64,000 bases of DNA from Pseudomonas sp. FP198 (GCF_030687895.1 NZ_CP117452.1:2001501-2065500); one strand, 5' to 3'; positions 1 to 13,277 are shown, numbered from the stretch's first letter. Numbers and translations are program-made. Notes: generated by a model not told the origin, from the sequence alone.

Positions 1-317
<317 letters not shown>

Positions 318-332
318 TCATTGCAACGCGCC

Positions 333-346
333 ATGACCTGCGTCAA
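333..346 (-). promoter_or_regulatory. Candidate ANR/FNR box upstream of second ccoN
   Basis: Read on the minus strand the site is TTGAC-GCAG-GTCAT, one base off the symmetric TTGAC-N4-GTCAA form of the ANR/FNR site. It lies about 85 bases upstream of the ccoN start. In P. aeruginosa the cco-2 operon is strongly ANR-dependent and cco-1 much less so, so a weaker site here would fit. Inference from sequence only. Confidence 0.4.
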
Positions 347-732
347 TGCTTTCCAACGCTGATTCTGCGGCCTTTCCATGCGCCGCGTAGGGACAAAAAT
401 CGCCCCCGGTAAATTGTCGCGCCAAATGTACGAGGCGAGGGGGGCGGGTCGGTTGTAACGGGGTGTGTTCAAACGCTGCGTTCGAGTGATGCCCAGGCTT
501 CCTCGCAACAGTCAGTATCTGCCTGACTTCACGGGATTTTTGTCGAACGAGCGGCAAACACATCGGGTCGGCTCGACCAGGTCCCGGCAGTCGCCCAGAT
601 GCTTTGGGGCAAGCTTAGACGCGATTGCAGCGAACCGAAAGGAAGACCTTGGAAGGGTGCGACAATGCGTCGCGCAATGACATGGATCAGCCGCATCCGG
701 ATGAATGCGACTGATCAAGTGGACAGGATTTA

Positions 733-762
733 TTCGCCTTCGCCTTCGCCTTCGCCTTCGCG
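733..762. repeat. Hexanucleotide tandem repeat (TTCGCC)n after ccoP
   Basis: About five consecutive TTCGCC units, the last ending TTCGCG, directly abut the stop codon of ccoP. On the coding (minus) strand they read GGCGAA; in one alternative frame they would encode Gly-Glu repeats followed by a TAA stop. Confidence 0.85.
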
Positions 763-763
763 T

Positions 764-1702
764 TCAGCTTGCAGGCGCTCGGTACCGCGCGCCGTGGGAA
801 AGGCTGTAGACGTAGGCGGCGAGCAGCTGCACCTTGTCGTTGCCGAGCAGTTCGTTCTGCGCCGGCATATGCCCCTGGCGGCCATGGCGGATGGTCTGCT
901 GCAACTGGGCCAGGCTGGTGCCGTAGATGAACCCGGCCGGTTGCGTCAGGTTCGGCGCGCCCATGGCTTCGGTGCCCTGGCCGTTGGCGCCGTGGCAAGC
1001 CACGCAAGTGGTGTTGAAGGCTTGCTGGCCGGCTTGCAGGTCGGCACCGCTGTCGGCCGGTAGAGGCAGGCCAGCCAGGTCGTGGCGTACATAGGCGGCG
1101 ACGTTCCTGACCCCGGCGTCACCCAGCACTTCGCCCCAGGCCGGCATCGCCGCCATGCGACCGCCCAGGATGGTTGCCTTGATGGCCTCGGCATTGCCGC
1201 CCCAGCGCCAGTTGCTGTCGGCCAGGTTCGGAAAGCCGAAGGCGCCCTTGGCGTCCGAGCCATGGCAGACCGAGCAGTTGGAGGCGAACAGGCGGCCCCC
1301 CATCTTCAGCGCTTGCGGGTCCTTGGCGACCTCCTCCAGCGGCATTGCGGCGAATTTGGCGAAGATCGGCCCGAACCTGGCGTCGGCCCTGGCCATTTCC
1401 CTTTCCCATTCGTGGGCGCCGGTCCAGCCATTTTCGTAGCCGGGCAGAATGCCTTTCCAGTTGCCCAGGCCGGGATACAGGATCAGGTAGCCGACGGAGA
1501 ACACCAGGGTGCCGGCAAACAGCAGGAACCACCATTGCGGCAAGGGGTTGTCGTACTCCTCGATGCCGTCGAAGCTGTGGCCCATGGTCTGGTCGACGCT
1601 GCCCTTGGTCTCGCCCTTGCGGGTGCCGATCAGCAGCCACGTCAGGCCGATGAGGCTGCCGAGGGTCAGTACGCAGATCCACGTACTCCAGAAAGTGCTC
1701 AT
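764..1702 (-). CDS. ccoP: cbb3-type cytochrome c oxidase subunit III, diheme (CcoP)
   Basis: Membrane-anchored diheme c-type cytochrome that passes electrons from the bc1 complex/c-type cytochromes to the CcoN-CcoO core. The 312-residue protein has two N-terminal membrane segments (about residues 5-26 and 57-77) and two periplasmic cytochrome c domains with heme-binding motifs CSVCH (143-147) and CVACH (233-237); Met residues for axial ligation are in MPAWG and MPAQN contexts. It overlaps the end of ccoQ by 4 bases, so the two are likely translationally coupled. The last residues after YVYSLSHG are unusual and may result from a small frameshift, since the neighbouring frame continues into an acidic GE-repeat tail. 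Confidence 0.97.
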   Translation of the reverse strand: MSTFWSTWICVLTLGSLIGLTWLLIGTRKGETKGSVDQTMGHSFDGIEEYDNPLPQWWFLLFAGTLVFSVGYLILYPGLGNWKGILPGYENGWTGAHEWEREMARADARFGPIFAKFAAMPLEEVAKDPQALKMGGRLFASNCSVCHGSDAKGAFGFPNLADSNWRWGGNAEAIKATILGGRMAAMPAWGEVLGDAGVRNVAAYVRHDLAGLPLPADSGADLQAGQQAFNTTCVACHGANGQGTEAMGAPNLTQPAGFIYGTSLAQLQQTIRHGRQGHMPAQNELLGNDKVQLLAAYVYSLSHGARYRAPAS

Positions 1703-1899
1703 GACCGGGTACTCCTTGGTGCGGGGTCTTGGGGGGTAGCGTCAGCGGGCGGCTCGTCGGCGAACGGCAGCAGGCGCGCCTGGGCGAATTCCGGGCCGCG
1801 CTTGCTGCTGAATACCCACAGGGTCAGGCCGATGAAGGCCACGAACACCACGACCGTGCCCAGGCCGCGAATCATTCCAGTGCTCATTTCAAGGAACAT
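1699..1899 (-). CDS. ccoQ: cbb3 oxidase assembly/stability subunit CcoQ (FixQ)
   Basis: Small 66-residue single-pass membrane protein; one hydrophobic helix at about residues 10-29 followed by a polar tail. CcoQ stabilises the CcoP-CcoNO interaction and protects the enzyme from oxygen during assembly in species where it has been tested. Two starts are possible; the ATG giving MFLEMSTG has a GAGG ribosome-binding site at good distance, while the internal MSTG start has none. Sits between ccoO (5 bases away) and ccoP (4-base overlap). Confidence 0.9.
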   Translation of the reverse strand: MFLEMSTGMIRGLGTVVVFVAFIGLTLWVFSSKRGPEFAQARLLPFADEPPADATPQDPAPRSTRS

Positions 1900-1904
1900 G
1901 GCGC

Positions 1905-2513
1905 TTACCTCTTGCTCTTGATGGCAGTGCCGAGCACTTGCAGGTAGGCCACCAGTGCGTCCATCTCGGTCTTGCCCTTCAGCGATGCCACGCTGCCAGC
2001 GATGTCATCGTCGGTATACGGCACGCCAAGGGTGCGCATGGCGCGCAGCTTGCCTTCGGTGTGGCTGCTGTCGACCGCCTGGGTCACCAACCACGGGTAG
2101 GCCGGCATTTTCGACTCGGGGACGACGTTGCGCGGGTTGTACAAGTGGGCGCGATGCCAGTCATCGGAGTAACGCGCGCCGACCCGGGCCAGGTCCGGCC
2201 CGGTGCGCTTGGAGCCCCACAGGAAGGGGTGATCCCAGACGCTCTCGCCAGCGACGGAGTAATGCCCGTAGCGTTCGGTTTCGGCGCGGAACGGACGGAT
2301 CATCTGCGAGTGGCAGCCGACGCAGCCTTCGCGGATATAGATATCGCGGCCTTCGAGCTGCAGGGCGGTGTAGGGCTTCATGCCGTCCACGGGTTTGTTG
2401 GTCACGTCCTGGAAGAACAGCGGCACGATCTGGGTCAGGCCGCCGATACTCACGGCCAGGACCATCAGCAGCATCAGCAGGCCGACGTTTTTTTCGATTG
2501 TTTCGTGTTTCAT
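1905..2513 (-). CDS. ccoO: cbb3-type cytochrome c oxidase subunit II, monoheme (CcoO)
   Basis: Monoheme c-type cytochrome subunit of the cbb3 oxidase, anchored in the inner membrane with its heme domain in the periplasm. The 202-residue product has an N-terminal membrane helix (about 11-34), the CVGCH heme-attachment motif at 64-68, and the family signature region around [10 protein letters not shown]. Ten bases separate it from ccoN. Length and motifs match normal CcoO. Confidence 0.97.
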   Translation of the reverse strand: MKHETIEKNVGLLMLLMVLAVSIGGLTQIVPLFFQDVTNKPVDGMKPYTALQLEGRDIYIREGCVGCHSQMIRPFRAETERYGHYSVAGESVWDHPFLWGSKRTGPDLARVGARYSDDWHRAHLYNPRNVVPESKMPAYPWLVTQAVDSSHTEGKLRAMRTLGVPYTDDDIAGSVASLKGKTEMDALVAYLQVLGTAIKSKR

Positions 2514-2523
2514 GGCGGACTCC

Positions 2524-3948
2524 TCAAGCCATCTGCGCGGCAGCGGCGGCTTCGGCAGGCTGGTAGGCCCGCACGGTGCGCCAGGTGTTGTAGGCCATCA
2601 GCAGCATGCCAGCGAGGAAGATCGCCCCGCCCGCCAGCCGCACGATGAAGCCGGGATGGCTGGCCACCAGGGTTTCGACGAAGGAGTAGGTGAGCGTGCC
2701 GTCCTCGTTCACCGCTCGCCACATCAGGCCCTGGGCGATGCCGTTGACCCACATCGAGGCGATGTACAGCACGGTACCGATGGTCGCGAGCCAGAAGTGC
2801 GCATTGATCAGGCCGATGCTGTGCATCTGCGCCCGGCCGAAGACTTTCGGGATCATGTGGTACAGCGCACCGATGGAAATCATCGCCACCCAGCCGAGCG
2901 CGCCGGCATGAACGTGGCCGATGGTCCAGTCGGTGTAGTGGGAGAGGGCGTTGACGGTCTTGATCGCCATCATCGGGCCTTCGAAGGTCGACATGCCGTA
3001 GAACGCGAGGGATACCACGAGAAAGCGCAGGATCGGGTCGCTGCGCAACTTATGCCAGGCCCCCGAGAGGGTCATCATGCCGTTGATCATGCCGCCCCAG
3101 CTGGGCGCCAGCAGGATCAGCGACATCACCATGCCCAACGACTGCGCCCAGTCCGGCAGCGCGGTGTAGTGCAGGTGGTGCGGGCCGGCCCAGATGTACA
3201 GGGTAATCAGCGCCCAGAAGTGCACGATGGACAGCCGATAGGAATACACCGGGCGCTCGGCCTGTTTTGGCACGAAGTAATACATCATCCCGAGGAAACC
3301 GGCGGTGAGGAAAAAGCCCACGGCGTTGTGCCCGTACCACCACTGCACCATCGCGTCCGTGGCCCCGGCATACACCGAGTAGGACTTGGTGAGGCTCACC
3401 GGCAGTTCCAGGTTGTTGACGATGTGCAGGAGCGCCACGGTCAGGATGAACCCGCCGAAAAACCAGTTGCCGACGTAGATGTGTTTGGTGTTGCGTTTGG
3501 CCACGGTGCCAAAAAAAACGATGGCGTAGGCGACCCAGACAATGGTGATGAGGATGTCGATCGGCCATTCGAGCTCGGCGTATTCCTTGGAACTGGTGTA
3601 GCCCAGTGGCAGGCTGATGGCCGCCAGCAGGATGACCAGCTGCCAGCCCCAGAAGCAGAACGCGGCGAGTTTCGGCGCAAACAGCTGGGTCTGGCAGGTA
3701 CGTTGCACCGAGTAGAACGAACTGGCGAACAGGGCGCAGCCGCCGAAGGCGAAGATTACCGCGTTGGTGTGCAGCGGGCGCAAGCGACCGAAGCTGGTCC
3801 AGGGCAAATCGAAGTTGAGTTGTGGCCAGACCAATTGGGCCGCGAGAAAAACCCCGAGGCCCATGCCGACGATGCCCCACACCACCGTCATAATGGCGAA
3901 TTGGCGGACCACCTTGTAGTTGTAGGCGGTACTGATAGAAGTGTTCAT
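2524..3948 (-). CDS. ccoN: cbb3-type cytochrome c oxidase subunit I (CcoN)
   Basis: Catalytic subunit of the cbb3 oxidase: 474 residues, twelve predicted membrane helices. Visible metal/heme ligand regions include LHTN near residue 60, the WWYGHN helix, the HHLHY copper-B pair and the [11 protein letters not shown] helix near the C-terminal half. First gene of a complete ccoNOQP operon read leftward, with the start chosen at the MNTSIS methionine, matching the paralogue at 1-248. The candidate ANR site at 4068-4081 fits low-oxygen induction; by position this would be the cco-2 set. Confidence 0.97.
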   Translation of the reverse strand: MNTSISTAYNYKVVRQFAIMTVVWGIVGMGLGVFLAAQLVWPQLNFDLPWTSFGRLRPLHTNAVIFAFGGCALFASSFYSVQRTCQTQLFAPKLAAFCFWGWQLVILLAAISLPLGYTSSKEYAELEWPIDILITIVWVAYAIVFFGTVAKRNTKHIYVGNWFFGGFILTVALLHIVNNLELPVSLTKSYSVYAGATDAMVQWWYGHNAVGFFLTAGFLGMMYYFVPKQAERPVYSYRLSIVHFWALITLYIWAGPHHLHYTALPDWAQSLGMVMSLILLAPSWGGMINGMMTLSGAWHKLRSDPILRFLVVSLAFYGMSTFEGPMMAIKTVNALSHYTDWTIGHVHAGALGWVAMISIGALYHMIPKVFGRAQMHSIGLINAHFWLATIGTVLYIASMWVNGIAQGLMWRAVNEDGTLTYSFVETLVASHPGFIVRLAGGAIFLAGMLLMAYNTWRTVRAYQPAEAAAAAQMA

Positions 3949-4042
3949 GGTTCCCCATCCACGGTTCAGCCGAAGTGCGCCTGCGCAGGGCAGTGCAGCG
4001 ATCTTCGCCTGGAGTTATAGGCAGACTGAAAGCGAGGCAAGC

Positions 4043-4729
4043 ATGGACAAACAGCACAAGGCCAGTATTGACGGGGATCAATGGGCGCGATGTGTGACCG
4101 AGCGCGGCTGGTTGTGGACAGCGGCGAAATCAGGTGCGGGTGCCGATTCGCCGACGCTGATCCTGGCCCATGGCGCCGGTGCGCCAATGGACAGCGGCTT
4201 CATGAACGAAATGGCCACGCGCCTTGCCGCACAGGGTGTCAATGTGCTGCGCTTCGAGTTTCCCTACATGGCCCAACGGCGCGTGGATGGGGGCAAGCGG
4301 CCACCCAACCCGGCGCCTAAGCTGCTGGAATACTGGCGTGAGGTCTACGCCACGGTGCGACCCTATGTCGCTGGGCGGCTGGCGATTGGCGGAAAATCCA
4401 TGGGCGGGCGCATGGCAAGCCTTGTAGCCGATGAGCTGGGTGCCGATGCGCTGGTATGCCTCGGGTATCCCTTCTATGCCGTGGGCAAGCCGGAGAAACC
4501 GCGGGTCGAGCATTTGGCGGCGTTGGAAACCCGGGCGTTGATTGTCCAGGGCGAGCGGGACGCGTTGGGTAATCGCGAGGCGGTGCAGGGCTATACCTTG
4601 TCACCGAGCATTGAGGTGTTGTGGTTGGTAGCGGGGGATCATGATCTGAAGCCGCTGAAGGCTTCGGGATTCAGTCATGAAGAGCATTTGGAGGCGGCGG
4701 CGCTCAAGGTAGCCGAGTTTCTCCGATAG
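4043..4729 (+). CDS. Alpha/beta-hydrolase of the KANL3/Tex30 (COG3571) type
   Basis: Predicted cytosolic alpha/beta-hydrolase, 228 residues, substrate unknown. The oxyanion region reads LAHGAGAPMDS (about 41-51), the nucleophile elbow is GKSMGG with Ser119, the acid is probably the Asp in GERDALG and the base the His in GDHDLKP or SHEEH. A GAGG ribosome-binding site precedes the ATG at 4043; an upstream in-frame start would extend it with implausible sequence. It is divergent from ccoN, and an ANR-like palindrome lies inside its first codons. Confidence 0.85.
   Translation: MDKQHKASIDGDQWARCVTERGWLWTAAKSGAGADSPTLILAHGAGAPMDSGFMNEMATRLAAQGVNVLRFEFPYMAQRRVDGGKRPPNPAPKLLEYWREVYATVRPYVAGRLAIGGKSMGGRMASLVADELGADALVCLGYPFYAVGKPEKPRVEHLAALETRALIVQGERDALGNREAVQGYTLSPSIEVLWLVAGDHDLKPLKASGFSHEEHLEAAALKVAEFLR
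4068..4081. promoter_or_regulatory. Candidate ANR/FNR box for the cco operon
   Basis: TTGAC-GGGG-ATCAA, nine of ten matches to TTGAT-N4-ATCAA. It is 120 bases upstream of the ccoN start and lies within codons 9-13 of the divergent hydrolase gene. A possible minus-strand -10 (TATAAC, complement of 4014-4019) would place the site roughly 67 bases upstream of the transcription start, an activating position used by FNR-family proteins; a -41.5 arrangement is also possible. Confidence 0.55.
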
Positions 4730-4751
4730 GGTCTTGACAGCCTGTCCCGGC

Positions 4752-4840
4752 CTCATCGCGAGCAAGCTCGCTCCCACATTGGAACCCGGTTGAATGAACC
4801 ACGGTGAACCCCTGTGGGAGCGAGCTTGCTCGCGATAGCG
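4752..4840. repeat. REP pair (GTGGGAGCGAGC family), inverted
   Basis: Two oppositely oriented copies of a palindromic unit containing GAGCAAGCTCGCTCCCAC and GTGGGAGCGAGCTTGCTC, separated by about 40 bases. Lies between two convergent genes. Confidence 0.9.
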
Positions 4841-4858
4841 GCCTGCCAGACGACAAAG

Positions 4859-4887
4859 AACCCGGAAGCTTTCGCTGTCCGGGTTTT
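4859..4887. terminator. Bidirectional intrinsic terminator, hydrolase/aer
   Basis: Stem AACCCGGA / TCCGGGTT with an 11-base loop, followed by T-rich sequence on the plus strand and a TTCTTT run on the minus strand, in the convergent gap. Confidence 0.65.
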
Positions 4888-4904
4888 CAGTTTGCCAACT
4901 GAAA

Positions 4905-6470
4905 TCAGCGGTTGAACCGTTCCACCAACGAATACTGGGTATTGGCCGTTCGAGTCAGTTCTTCGCTGAGCAGCGCCGAGCTGTGGGCCTGTCCCGAGGT
5001 CTGGTCGGCCAGTTCCGAGATGTTGCTGATATTGCGGCTGATCTCCTCGGCCACCGAACTCTGCTCCTCGGTGGCAGCCGCGATCTGGGTGGTCATATCG
5101 GTGATGTGGGCCACGGCTTCGCTGATCCCGACCAGCGCCTGGTCCGCTTCCATGACCCGCGCCACGCCTTCTTCGGCCTGGCGATGGCCAGCGTCCATGG
5201 TCTGTACGGCGTTGTTGGCGGTCTGTTGAAGCTTGGCGATCAGGGCATGGATCTGCCCGGTGGATTCGCTGGTACGCTGGGCCAGTTGCCGCACTTCGTC
5301 GGCCACTACGGCAAAGCCGCGGCCCATTTCACCGGCGCGGGCCGCTTCGATGGCGGCGTTGAGCGCCAGTAGGTTGGTCTGGTCGGCAATGCCCTTGATC
5401 ACGTCGACCACACCACCGATTTCGTCGCTGTCCTTGGCCAGTTGGGTCACGGTCTGCCCGGTCTCGCCCACTACCACCGACAGGCGTTCGATGGCTTCAC
5501 GGGTTTCCCCGGCAATGTCACGACCGCGACCGGTCAGGCGATTGGCTTCCTGGGTGGCATCGGCGGTGCGCTGCACGTGGCTGGCAACTTCCTGCGTAGT
5601 CGCGGCCATCTGGTTGACGGCGGTGGCCACCTGTTCGGTTTCCACCCGCTGGCGCTCAAGGCCTGTGGAACTGTCATGGGCCAGGGAATTGGACTGCCGC
5701 GCTTGCGCGTTGAGATGTTCGGCGGTGTCCTGCAGGCGGGTCAGGCAGGTTTTAAGACGCGCTTCCTGACTGAGAATCGACATCTCCAGGCGTGCCTGGA
5801 CACCACGGCTGTCGGTATACATCCGCGCGATCAACGGATCGGAGGTGGTCTGCTCGGCCAGGCGCAGCAGGCGCTTGATCCCGCGTTGCTGCCACTGCAG
5901 GCCCATCAACCCCAACGGCACCGACAGCAGGGCAGCCAGGGCGAAGCCCCAGGAAGAATTGAGGAACGCGCCAACGACGAAGCTCAACTGGCTGACCAGG
6001 ATGAAGGGCAGCCAGTCCTGCAGGATCGGCAGCCATTTGTCGCTGCCGGGTACCGCGGCCTTGCCCTGGTTGATGCGTTGATAGAGCGCCTCGGCGCGGG
6101 AGATCTGCTCGGCGCTGGGTTTGACCCGTACCGATTCATAGCCGACCACCTGATTGCCTTCGAATACCGGCGTGACGTAGGCATTGACCCAGTAATGGTC
6201 ACCGTTCTGGCAGCGGTTCTTGACGATGCCCATCCATGGCAAGCCTTGTTTCAGCGTGTCCCACATGTGGGCGAACACGGCCGACGGAACGTCGGGATGG
6301 CGTACCAGGTTGTGCGGCGCATGGATCAGCTCTTCCTTCGAGAACCCACTGATTTCAACGAACGCGTCGTTGCAGTAGGTGATCACACCCTTGGTATTGG
6401 TGGTGGAAATCAATCTCTGCTGGGCCGGGAAGGTCCTTTCGCGTTGTGTAATAGGTTGGTTGTTACGCAT
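4905..6470 (-). CDS. aer: Aerotaxis receptor Aer (PAS-containing methyl-accepting chemotaxis protein)
   Basis: Senses redox state through a PAS-bound flavin and signals to the chemotaxis kinase CheA. The 521-residue protein has an N-terminal PAS domain (about 15-115, with [16 protein letters not shown] and the [10 protein letters not shown] region), a hydrophobic hairpin near 165-205 that anchors it in the membrane without a periplasmic domain, and a C-terminal signalling domain carrying the highly conserved hairpin [19 protein letters not shown]. The start is the ATG giving [11 protein letters not shown], the normal Aer N-terminus; upstream in-frame sequence is antisense to nothing meaningful and overlaps the neighbour. 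Its proximity to the cco operons matches P. aeruginosa, where Aer is ANR-controlled. Confidence 0.96.
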   Translation of the reverse strand: MRNNQPITQRERTFPAQQRLISTTNTKGVITYCNDAFVEISGFSKEELIHAPHNLVRHPDVPSAVFAHMWDTLKQGLPWMGIVKNRCQNGDHYWVNAYVTPVFEGNQVVGYESVRVKPSAEQISRAEALYQRINQGKAAVPGSDKWLPILQDWLPFILVSQLSFVVGAFLNSSWGFALAALLSVPLGLMGLQWQQRGIKRLLRLAEQTTSDPLIARMYTDSRGVQARLEMSILSQEARLKTCLTRLQDTAEHLNAQARQSNSLAHDSSTGLERQRVETEQVATAVNQMAATTQEVASHVQRTADATQEANRLTGRGRDIAGETREAIERLSVVVGETGQTVTQLAKDSDEIGGVVDVIKGIADQTNLLALNAAIEAARAGEMGRGFAVVADEVRQLAQRTSESTGQIHALIAKLQQTANNAVQTMDAGHRQAEEGVARVMEADQALVGISEAVAHITDMTTQIAAATEEQSSVAEEISRNISNISELADQTSGQAHSSALLSEELTRTANTQYSLVERFNR

Positions 6471-6546
6471 GGTGGTGTAGTCCGCAAGGCTTTGAAAGGT
6501 TGTCGGCACCGTCAGCTTTTTGTTGAAAAAATTCTGCCCGGCGGCG

Positions 6547-7335
6547 TCACGCCAGCATCGGGTAGGTAAACAGGGCGAAATGCAGCAGGTTGAGGCCGAA
6601 ATGCGTGGCAATCGCCGCGCCCAGGCCGCCAAACCGATAGGCGAGGCCATAACCGATCCCGGCCAGCCCCGACAGCAACACCCACTGCCAACCAGCCCCG
6701 GCATGCACCAGGCCGAACAGCAGCGAGGCCAGCAGCAATGCGAGGTTGTCGCCATGCCGCAGATGTTCGAAGCGTCGGCTCAGGCCGCCCTGGATGTAGC
6801 CACGAAACAGTGCTTCCTCCACCAAGGTCACCAACAAAAGATTGTTGAGCAACCAGATCCAGGCCTGGTCCGGCCATTTCGGTGCCCAATGGATCATGCC
6901 CAGCAACATGGCCCCGCCCAAGGCCATTATCGCGCTTAGCGCAAGCCCCAGCGCCGTGCCGTAGACAGCGCCACGAAACGAGCGGCGGCCAACGATCCAG
7001 GGGCACGCCAGCAACAGCCAGAAACCGATCAGGGGTTTGTCCTGGTTCAGATACATCGCAAACCGCACGGCGTCATCGCTGAAGCGTTGCGCCGCGATCG
7101 CCCGGCCGTTGAAGAACCCCGGCATCCAGTGCAATGCCAGCGCGACCGCCAGGACGATGAACAGGCAATGCCCGAGAAACTGCCCGACCGGCGTCTGCCG
7201 CTGTCGAACCGCGTACCCGGCAAACAGCAGCAGCGCGACCGAGATAATGGCCGTCCAGGCCAGATGGCCGTACGCAAGGGCCAGGCCATAACCGATCGAG
7301 AGAAGGGCCAGGTACGGCCAGGGTAGGGCGAGCAT
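6547..7335 (-). CDS. CPBP family intramembrane glutamic endopeptidase
   Basis: Predicted multi-pass membrane protease of the CPBP (Abi/CAAX) family, 262 residues with about eight hydrophobic segments. The catalytic motif EEALFR is at 173-178, followed by the conserved FGLVHAG histidine (about 212) and a second histidine in ATHFGLN (about 248), the three motifs of the family. The ATG is preceded by AAAGGA; longer in-frame starts lie in the acnA terminator region. Substrate unknown. It follows acnA in the same direction but after a terminator, so it is probably expressed separately. Confidence 0.88.
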   Translation of the reverse strand: MLALPWPYLALLSIGYGLALAYGHLAWTAIISVALLLFAGYAVRQRQTPVGQFLGHCLFIVLAVALALHWMPGFFNGRAIAAQRFSDDAVRFAMYLNQDKPLIGFWLLLACPWIVGRRSFRGAVYGTALGLALSAIMALGGAMLLGMIHWAPKWPDQAWIWLLNNLLLVTLVEEALFRGYIQGGLSRRFEHLRHGDNLALLLASLLFGLVHAGAGWQWVLLSGLAGIGYGLAYRFGGLGAAIATHFGLNLLHFALFTYPMLA

Positions 7336-7401
7336 GTTAGGTCCTTTGATGCGGAAACATTCGAGGCTGTCGGGGCCGGCGGGATTATAGGCAGACCCAA
7401 A

Positions 7402-7434
7402 CGAAAACACCGCCCTCAAGAGGCGGTGTTTTCG
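7402..7434 (-). terminator. Intrinsic terminator downstream of acnA
   Basis: Perfect 13-bp stem CGAAAACACCGCC / GGCGGTGTTTTCG with a short loop; read leftward it ends in a T-rich tract and lies 17 bases after the acnA stop. Confidence 0.85.
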
Positions 7435-7450
7435 TAGGACGCTTCTTTTT

Positions 7451-10192
<2,742 letters not shown>

Positions 10193-10364
10193 TGAAATCA
10201 CTCCTTTGAGTCCGCACGGCTACGGACTGACGGAACGGACAGAGCCTTTAACCTAGCCCTGTTTTGAGCGTATGACTAATCACTGGACTCTATGGACAGG
10301 TTCGCGGTTCCGAACTCCGCTATCATGCGGCGGTTTTCGTGACAGGCTTTGCTACGGAGTTTCA

Positions 10365-11438
10365 ATGAACACGCTTTTTATGCACTGCCGACCGGGCTTC
10401 GAAGGCGAGGTCTGTTCCGAGATCGCCGAACATGCCGCGCGGCTGAACGTGGCCGGCTACGCCAAGGCCAAGCCGGCCAGCGCCTGCGCCGAATTCGTCT
10501 GCACTGAAGAAGACGGCGCCGAGCGGCTGATGCGTGGACAGCGCTTTGCCGAGCTGATTTTCCCGCGCCAGTGGGCGCGTGGCTCGTTCATCGAGTTGCC
10601 GGAGACCGACCGCATCAGCGTCATCCTCGCCCATCTGGCGGCTTTCCCGACGTGCGGCAGCCTGTGGCTGGAAGTGGTCGATACCAACGACGGCAAAGAG
10701 CTGTCGAACTTCTGCAAGAAATTCGAAGGTCCGTTGCGCAAGGCCTTGAGTGGCGCCGGCAAGCTGGTGGACGATGCGCACAAGCCGCGCCTGCTGCTGA
10801 CGTTCAAGAGTGGCCGCGAAGTGTTCCTAGGTTTGGCGGAGGCCAATAACTCGGCGATGTGGCCGATGGGTATTCCACGCCTTAAATTCCCTCGCGAAGC
10901 GCCGAGCCGCTCGACCCTCAAGCTCGAAGAGGCCTGGCACCATTTCATTCCCCGTGACCAATGGGATGAGCGGCTGCACAGCGACATGACCGGCGTGGAC
11001 CTCGGCGCTGCGCCGGGTGGCTGGACCTGGCAACTGGTCAACCGGGGCATGTTGGTGACGGCCATCGACAACGGTCCGATGGCTGAAAGCCTGATGGACA
11101 CCGGCCTGGTGCAGCACTTGATGGCGGACGGCTTCACGTTCAAGCCCAAGCAGCCGGTGGATTGGATGGTCTGTGACATCGTCGAAAAACCCGCGCGCAA
11201 TGCCGCAATGCTGGAAGAGTGGATTGGCGAGGGGCATTGTCGCGAGGCGGTGGTCAACTTGAAACTGCCGATGAAGCAGCGTTACGCCGAGGTGAAGCGT
11301 CTGCTCGAACGCATCGCCGAGGGTTTCAAGGCCCGGGGTATCAAGGTCGAGATCGGCTGCAAGCAGCTGTATCACGACCGTGAGGAAGTGACGTGCCATC
11401 TGCGGCGGCTGGATAGCAAGAGGCCGAAGTCTCGCTAA
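10365..11438 (+). CDS. rlmM: 23S rRNA (cytidine-2498-2'-O)-methyltransferase RlmM
   Basis: Methylates the 2'-OH of C2498 in 23S rRNA using SAM. The 357-residue protein has an N-terminal THUMP-like RNA-binding region and a C-terminal Rossmann methyltransferase domain with the SAM motif GVDLGAAPGGWTWQLV near 208-223, the MVCDIVEKP motif and the catalytic Lys in VVNLKLPMK. GGAG precedes the ATG; a longer in-frame start upstream would add unrelated residues. It is divergent from acnA. Confidence 0.96.
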   Translation: MNTLFMHCRPGFEGEVCSEIAEHAARLNVAGYAKAKPASACAEFVCTEEDGAERLMRGQRFAELIFPRQWARGSFIELPETDRISVILAHLAAFPTCGSLWLEVVDTNDGKELSNFCKKFEGPLRKALSGAGKLVDDAHKPRLLLTFKSGREVFLGLAEANNSAMWPMGIPRLKFPREAPSRSTLKLEEAWHHFIPRDQWDERLHSDMTGVDLGAAPGGWTWQLVNRGMLVTAIDNGPMAESLMDTGLVQHLMADGFTFKPKQPVDWMVCDIVEKPARNAAMLEEWIGEGHCREAVVNLKLPMKQRYAEVKRLLERIAEGFKARGIKVEIGCKQLYHDREEVTCHLRRLDSKRPKSR

Positions 11439-11460
11439 TTCCTTAAGGTACCAAAGTCCC

Positions 11461-11553
11461 CTGTGGGAGCGAGCTTGCTCGCGATGGCGTCGTCACATTC
11501 AGCATTGATGCAAACTGACCCACCGTCATCGCGAGCAAGCTCGCTCCCACAGG
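11461..11553. repeat. REP pair (GTGGGAGCGAGC family), inverted
   Basis: Two inverted units beginning CTGTGGGAGCGAGCTTGCTC and ending GCAAGCTCGCTCCCACAG, about 35 bases apart, in the rlmM-tusA gap. Confidence 0.92.
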
Positions 11554-11625
11554 GTGCGGCGTTAAGCCAGGGGTGACCGAGCGCCGACATTGCGCGACAA
11601 TAGCGGCCAGTTTCAGGAGTAGAAC

Positions 11626-11877
11626 ATGAGTGAAATGAACGAAACGCCGGTCGACGGCACGCTGGACGCCACCGGCCTCAACTGCCCGGAGCCGGTTATG
11701 ATGCTGCACCAGCATATCCGTGACCTGGCCCCCGGCGGATTGCTGAAAGTCATTGCCACCGACCCGTCGACTCGCCGTGATATCCCCAAGTTTTGCGTGT
11801 TTCTCGATCACGAACTGGTCAGCCAGGATGAAGTGGACGGCACCTACCGCTACTGGATCCGCAAGAAGCTCGCTTAA
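11626..11877 (+). CDS. tusA: Sulfurtransferase TusA
   Basis: Small (83-residue) sulfur carrier that accepts persulfide sulfur from IscS and relays it for tRNA 2-thiouridine and other sulfur-transfer pathways. The family signature CPEP with active-site Cys20 ([17 protein letters not shown]) is present. AGGAG precedes the ATG. Its stop overlaps the stop of the convergent MATE gene by four bases. Also annotated SirA in older literature. Confidence 0.95.
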   Translation: MSEMNETPVDGTLDATGLNCPEPVMMLHQHIRDLAPGGLLKVIATDPSTRRDIPKFCVFLDHELVSQDEVDGTYRYWIRKKLA

Positions 11878-13277
11878 GCCGTCGAGCGACTGATGCGAAT
11901 CTGCCCGCGGGCACTGCGCGTCAGTCGGATCGTCAGCATCAACGCCGCGCAGCTCAATCCCACGATCAAACCCTGCCACAATCCGCTTGGGCCGCTGGCG
12001 GTGCCGAGCCAGTCGGTCAGGCCCAGGGCGTAACCCACCGGCAAGCCGATGCCCCAGTAAGCGAAGAGCGTCAGGATCATCGTCACCTGGGTGTCCTGGT
12101 AACCGCGCAACGCGCCCGCCGCCGTGACCTGGATGGCATCGGAAAACTGAAACAGCGCCGCGTAGACGATCAGCATCGAGGCCACTTCGATCACCACGGG
12201 GTCGGCGGTATAGATCGCCGCGATAGGCCCGCGCAACGCGAACATCAGGCTCGCCGACAGGCAGGCGTACGCCAGGGCCGTGGCCATGCCGACACCCGCC
12301 GCAAAGCGCGCTTCCCGAGGCTGGCTACGCCCCAGCGCCTGGCCGACCCGTACGGTCACGGCCATGCCCAGGGAATAGGGAATCATGAACACCAGCGAGC
12401 TGAAATTCAGGGCGATCTGGTGTCCGGCCACCACTGTGGCGCCGAGGCTGCCGATCAGCAGGGCGATGACCGCGAAGATGCTCGATTCGGCGAACACCGC
12501 GATGCCGATCGGCAGGCCGATGCCCAGCAGGCGCTTGATGACCGACCATTGCGGCCAGTCGAAACGGCTGAACAGCTGACTCGATTGATAGATCGGGCCC
12601 CAGCGTGTCCAGGCGGCCATGCCCGCCGCCATGAACCACATCACGATGGCCGTGGCCCAGCCGCAGCCGACACCGCCCATGGCGGGAACGCCCAGGTGTC
12701 CATAGATGAAGATATAGTTGAGCGGAACGTTCAGGGCCAGCCCGCATAGCCCCAGCACCATCGCCGGTCGCGTACGCCCCAAGCCGTCGCTGAAGCAGCG
12801 CAGCACGTAATAGATTGCCACCGCCGGGAGGCCGCTGCCGATGCCGCGCAAGTATTCCATGCAAGGGCCGATCAGTTCGGGATCGACTTTCATGACATGC
12901 AGGATCGGCTCGGCGCTGAGCAGCGCCAATGTTGCGATCAGCCCCACCGCGAGGGCCAGCCATAATGCCTGACGCACCAATGGACCGATCTGTTCAAACG
13001 TACCGGCACCGAAACGCTGGGCCACCTTCGGCGTGGTAGCCAACAGCGTGCCGGTCATCAACAGGAATACCGGAACCCAGATCGAATTGCCCAGCGCCAC
13101 CGCCGCGAGATCCCGCGGCCCGACCCGGCCGGCCATCACCGCGTCGACAAAGCCCATGGCGGTGGTTGCCAATTGCGCCACCATGATTGGCAACGCGAGG
13201 GCCAGCAACGTCTTGAGCTCCAGGCGCACCCGGGCCGGGCGGGAGACAATGGTGGGGGTGTCGATCACAGGATTCAC
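11874..13277 (-). CDS. MATE family efflux transporter (NorM-like)
   Basis: Inner-membrane multidrug exporter driven by cation antiport; 467 residues with twelve predicted membrane helices arranged as two homologous halves. The first helix region [22 protein letters not shown] and the second-half repeat around [16 protein letters not shown] are typical of NorM-type MATE proteins. The likely start is GTG, with a second GTG four codons later equally possible since neither has a strong ribosome-binding site. Substrate specificity cannot be read from sequence. Convergent with tusA. Confidence 0.9.
   Translation of the reverse strand: MNPVIDTPTIVSRPARVRLELKTLLALALPIMVAQLATTAMGFVDAVMAGRVGPRDLAAVALGNSIWVPVFLLMTGTLLATTPKVAQRFGAGTFEQIGPLVRQALWLALAVGLIATLALLSAEPILHVMKVDPELIGPCMEYLRGIGSGLPAVAIYYVLRCFSDGLGRTRPAMVLGLCGLALNVPLNYIFIYGHLGVPAMGGVGCGWATAIVMWFMAAGMAAWTRWGPIYQSSQLFSRFDWPQWSVIKRLLGIGLPIGIAVFAESSIFAVIALLIGSLGATVVAGHQIALNFSSLVFMIPYSLGMAVTVRVGQALGRSQPREARFAAGVGMATALAYACLSASLMFALRGPIAAIYTADPVVIEVASMLIVYAALFQFSDAIQVTAAGALRGYQDTQVTMILTLFAYWGIGLPVGYALGLTDWLGTASGPSGLWQGLIVGLSCAALMLTIRLTRSARGQIRISRSTA

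Noticed and set aside
2380..4020. Long plus-strand open frame over the ccoN region
   Set aside because: Antisense shadow of ccoN; composition (His/Gln/Arg-rich) is typical of shadow frames.
11874..11877. Four-base stop-stop overlap of tusA and the MATE gene
   Set aside because: Convergent overlaps of this size are ordinary in compact genomes.
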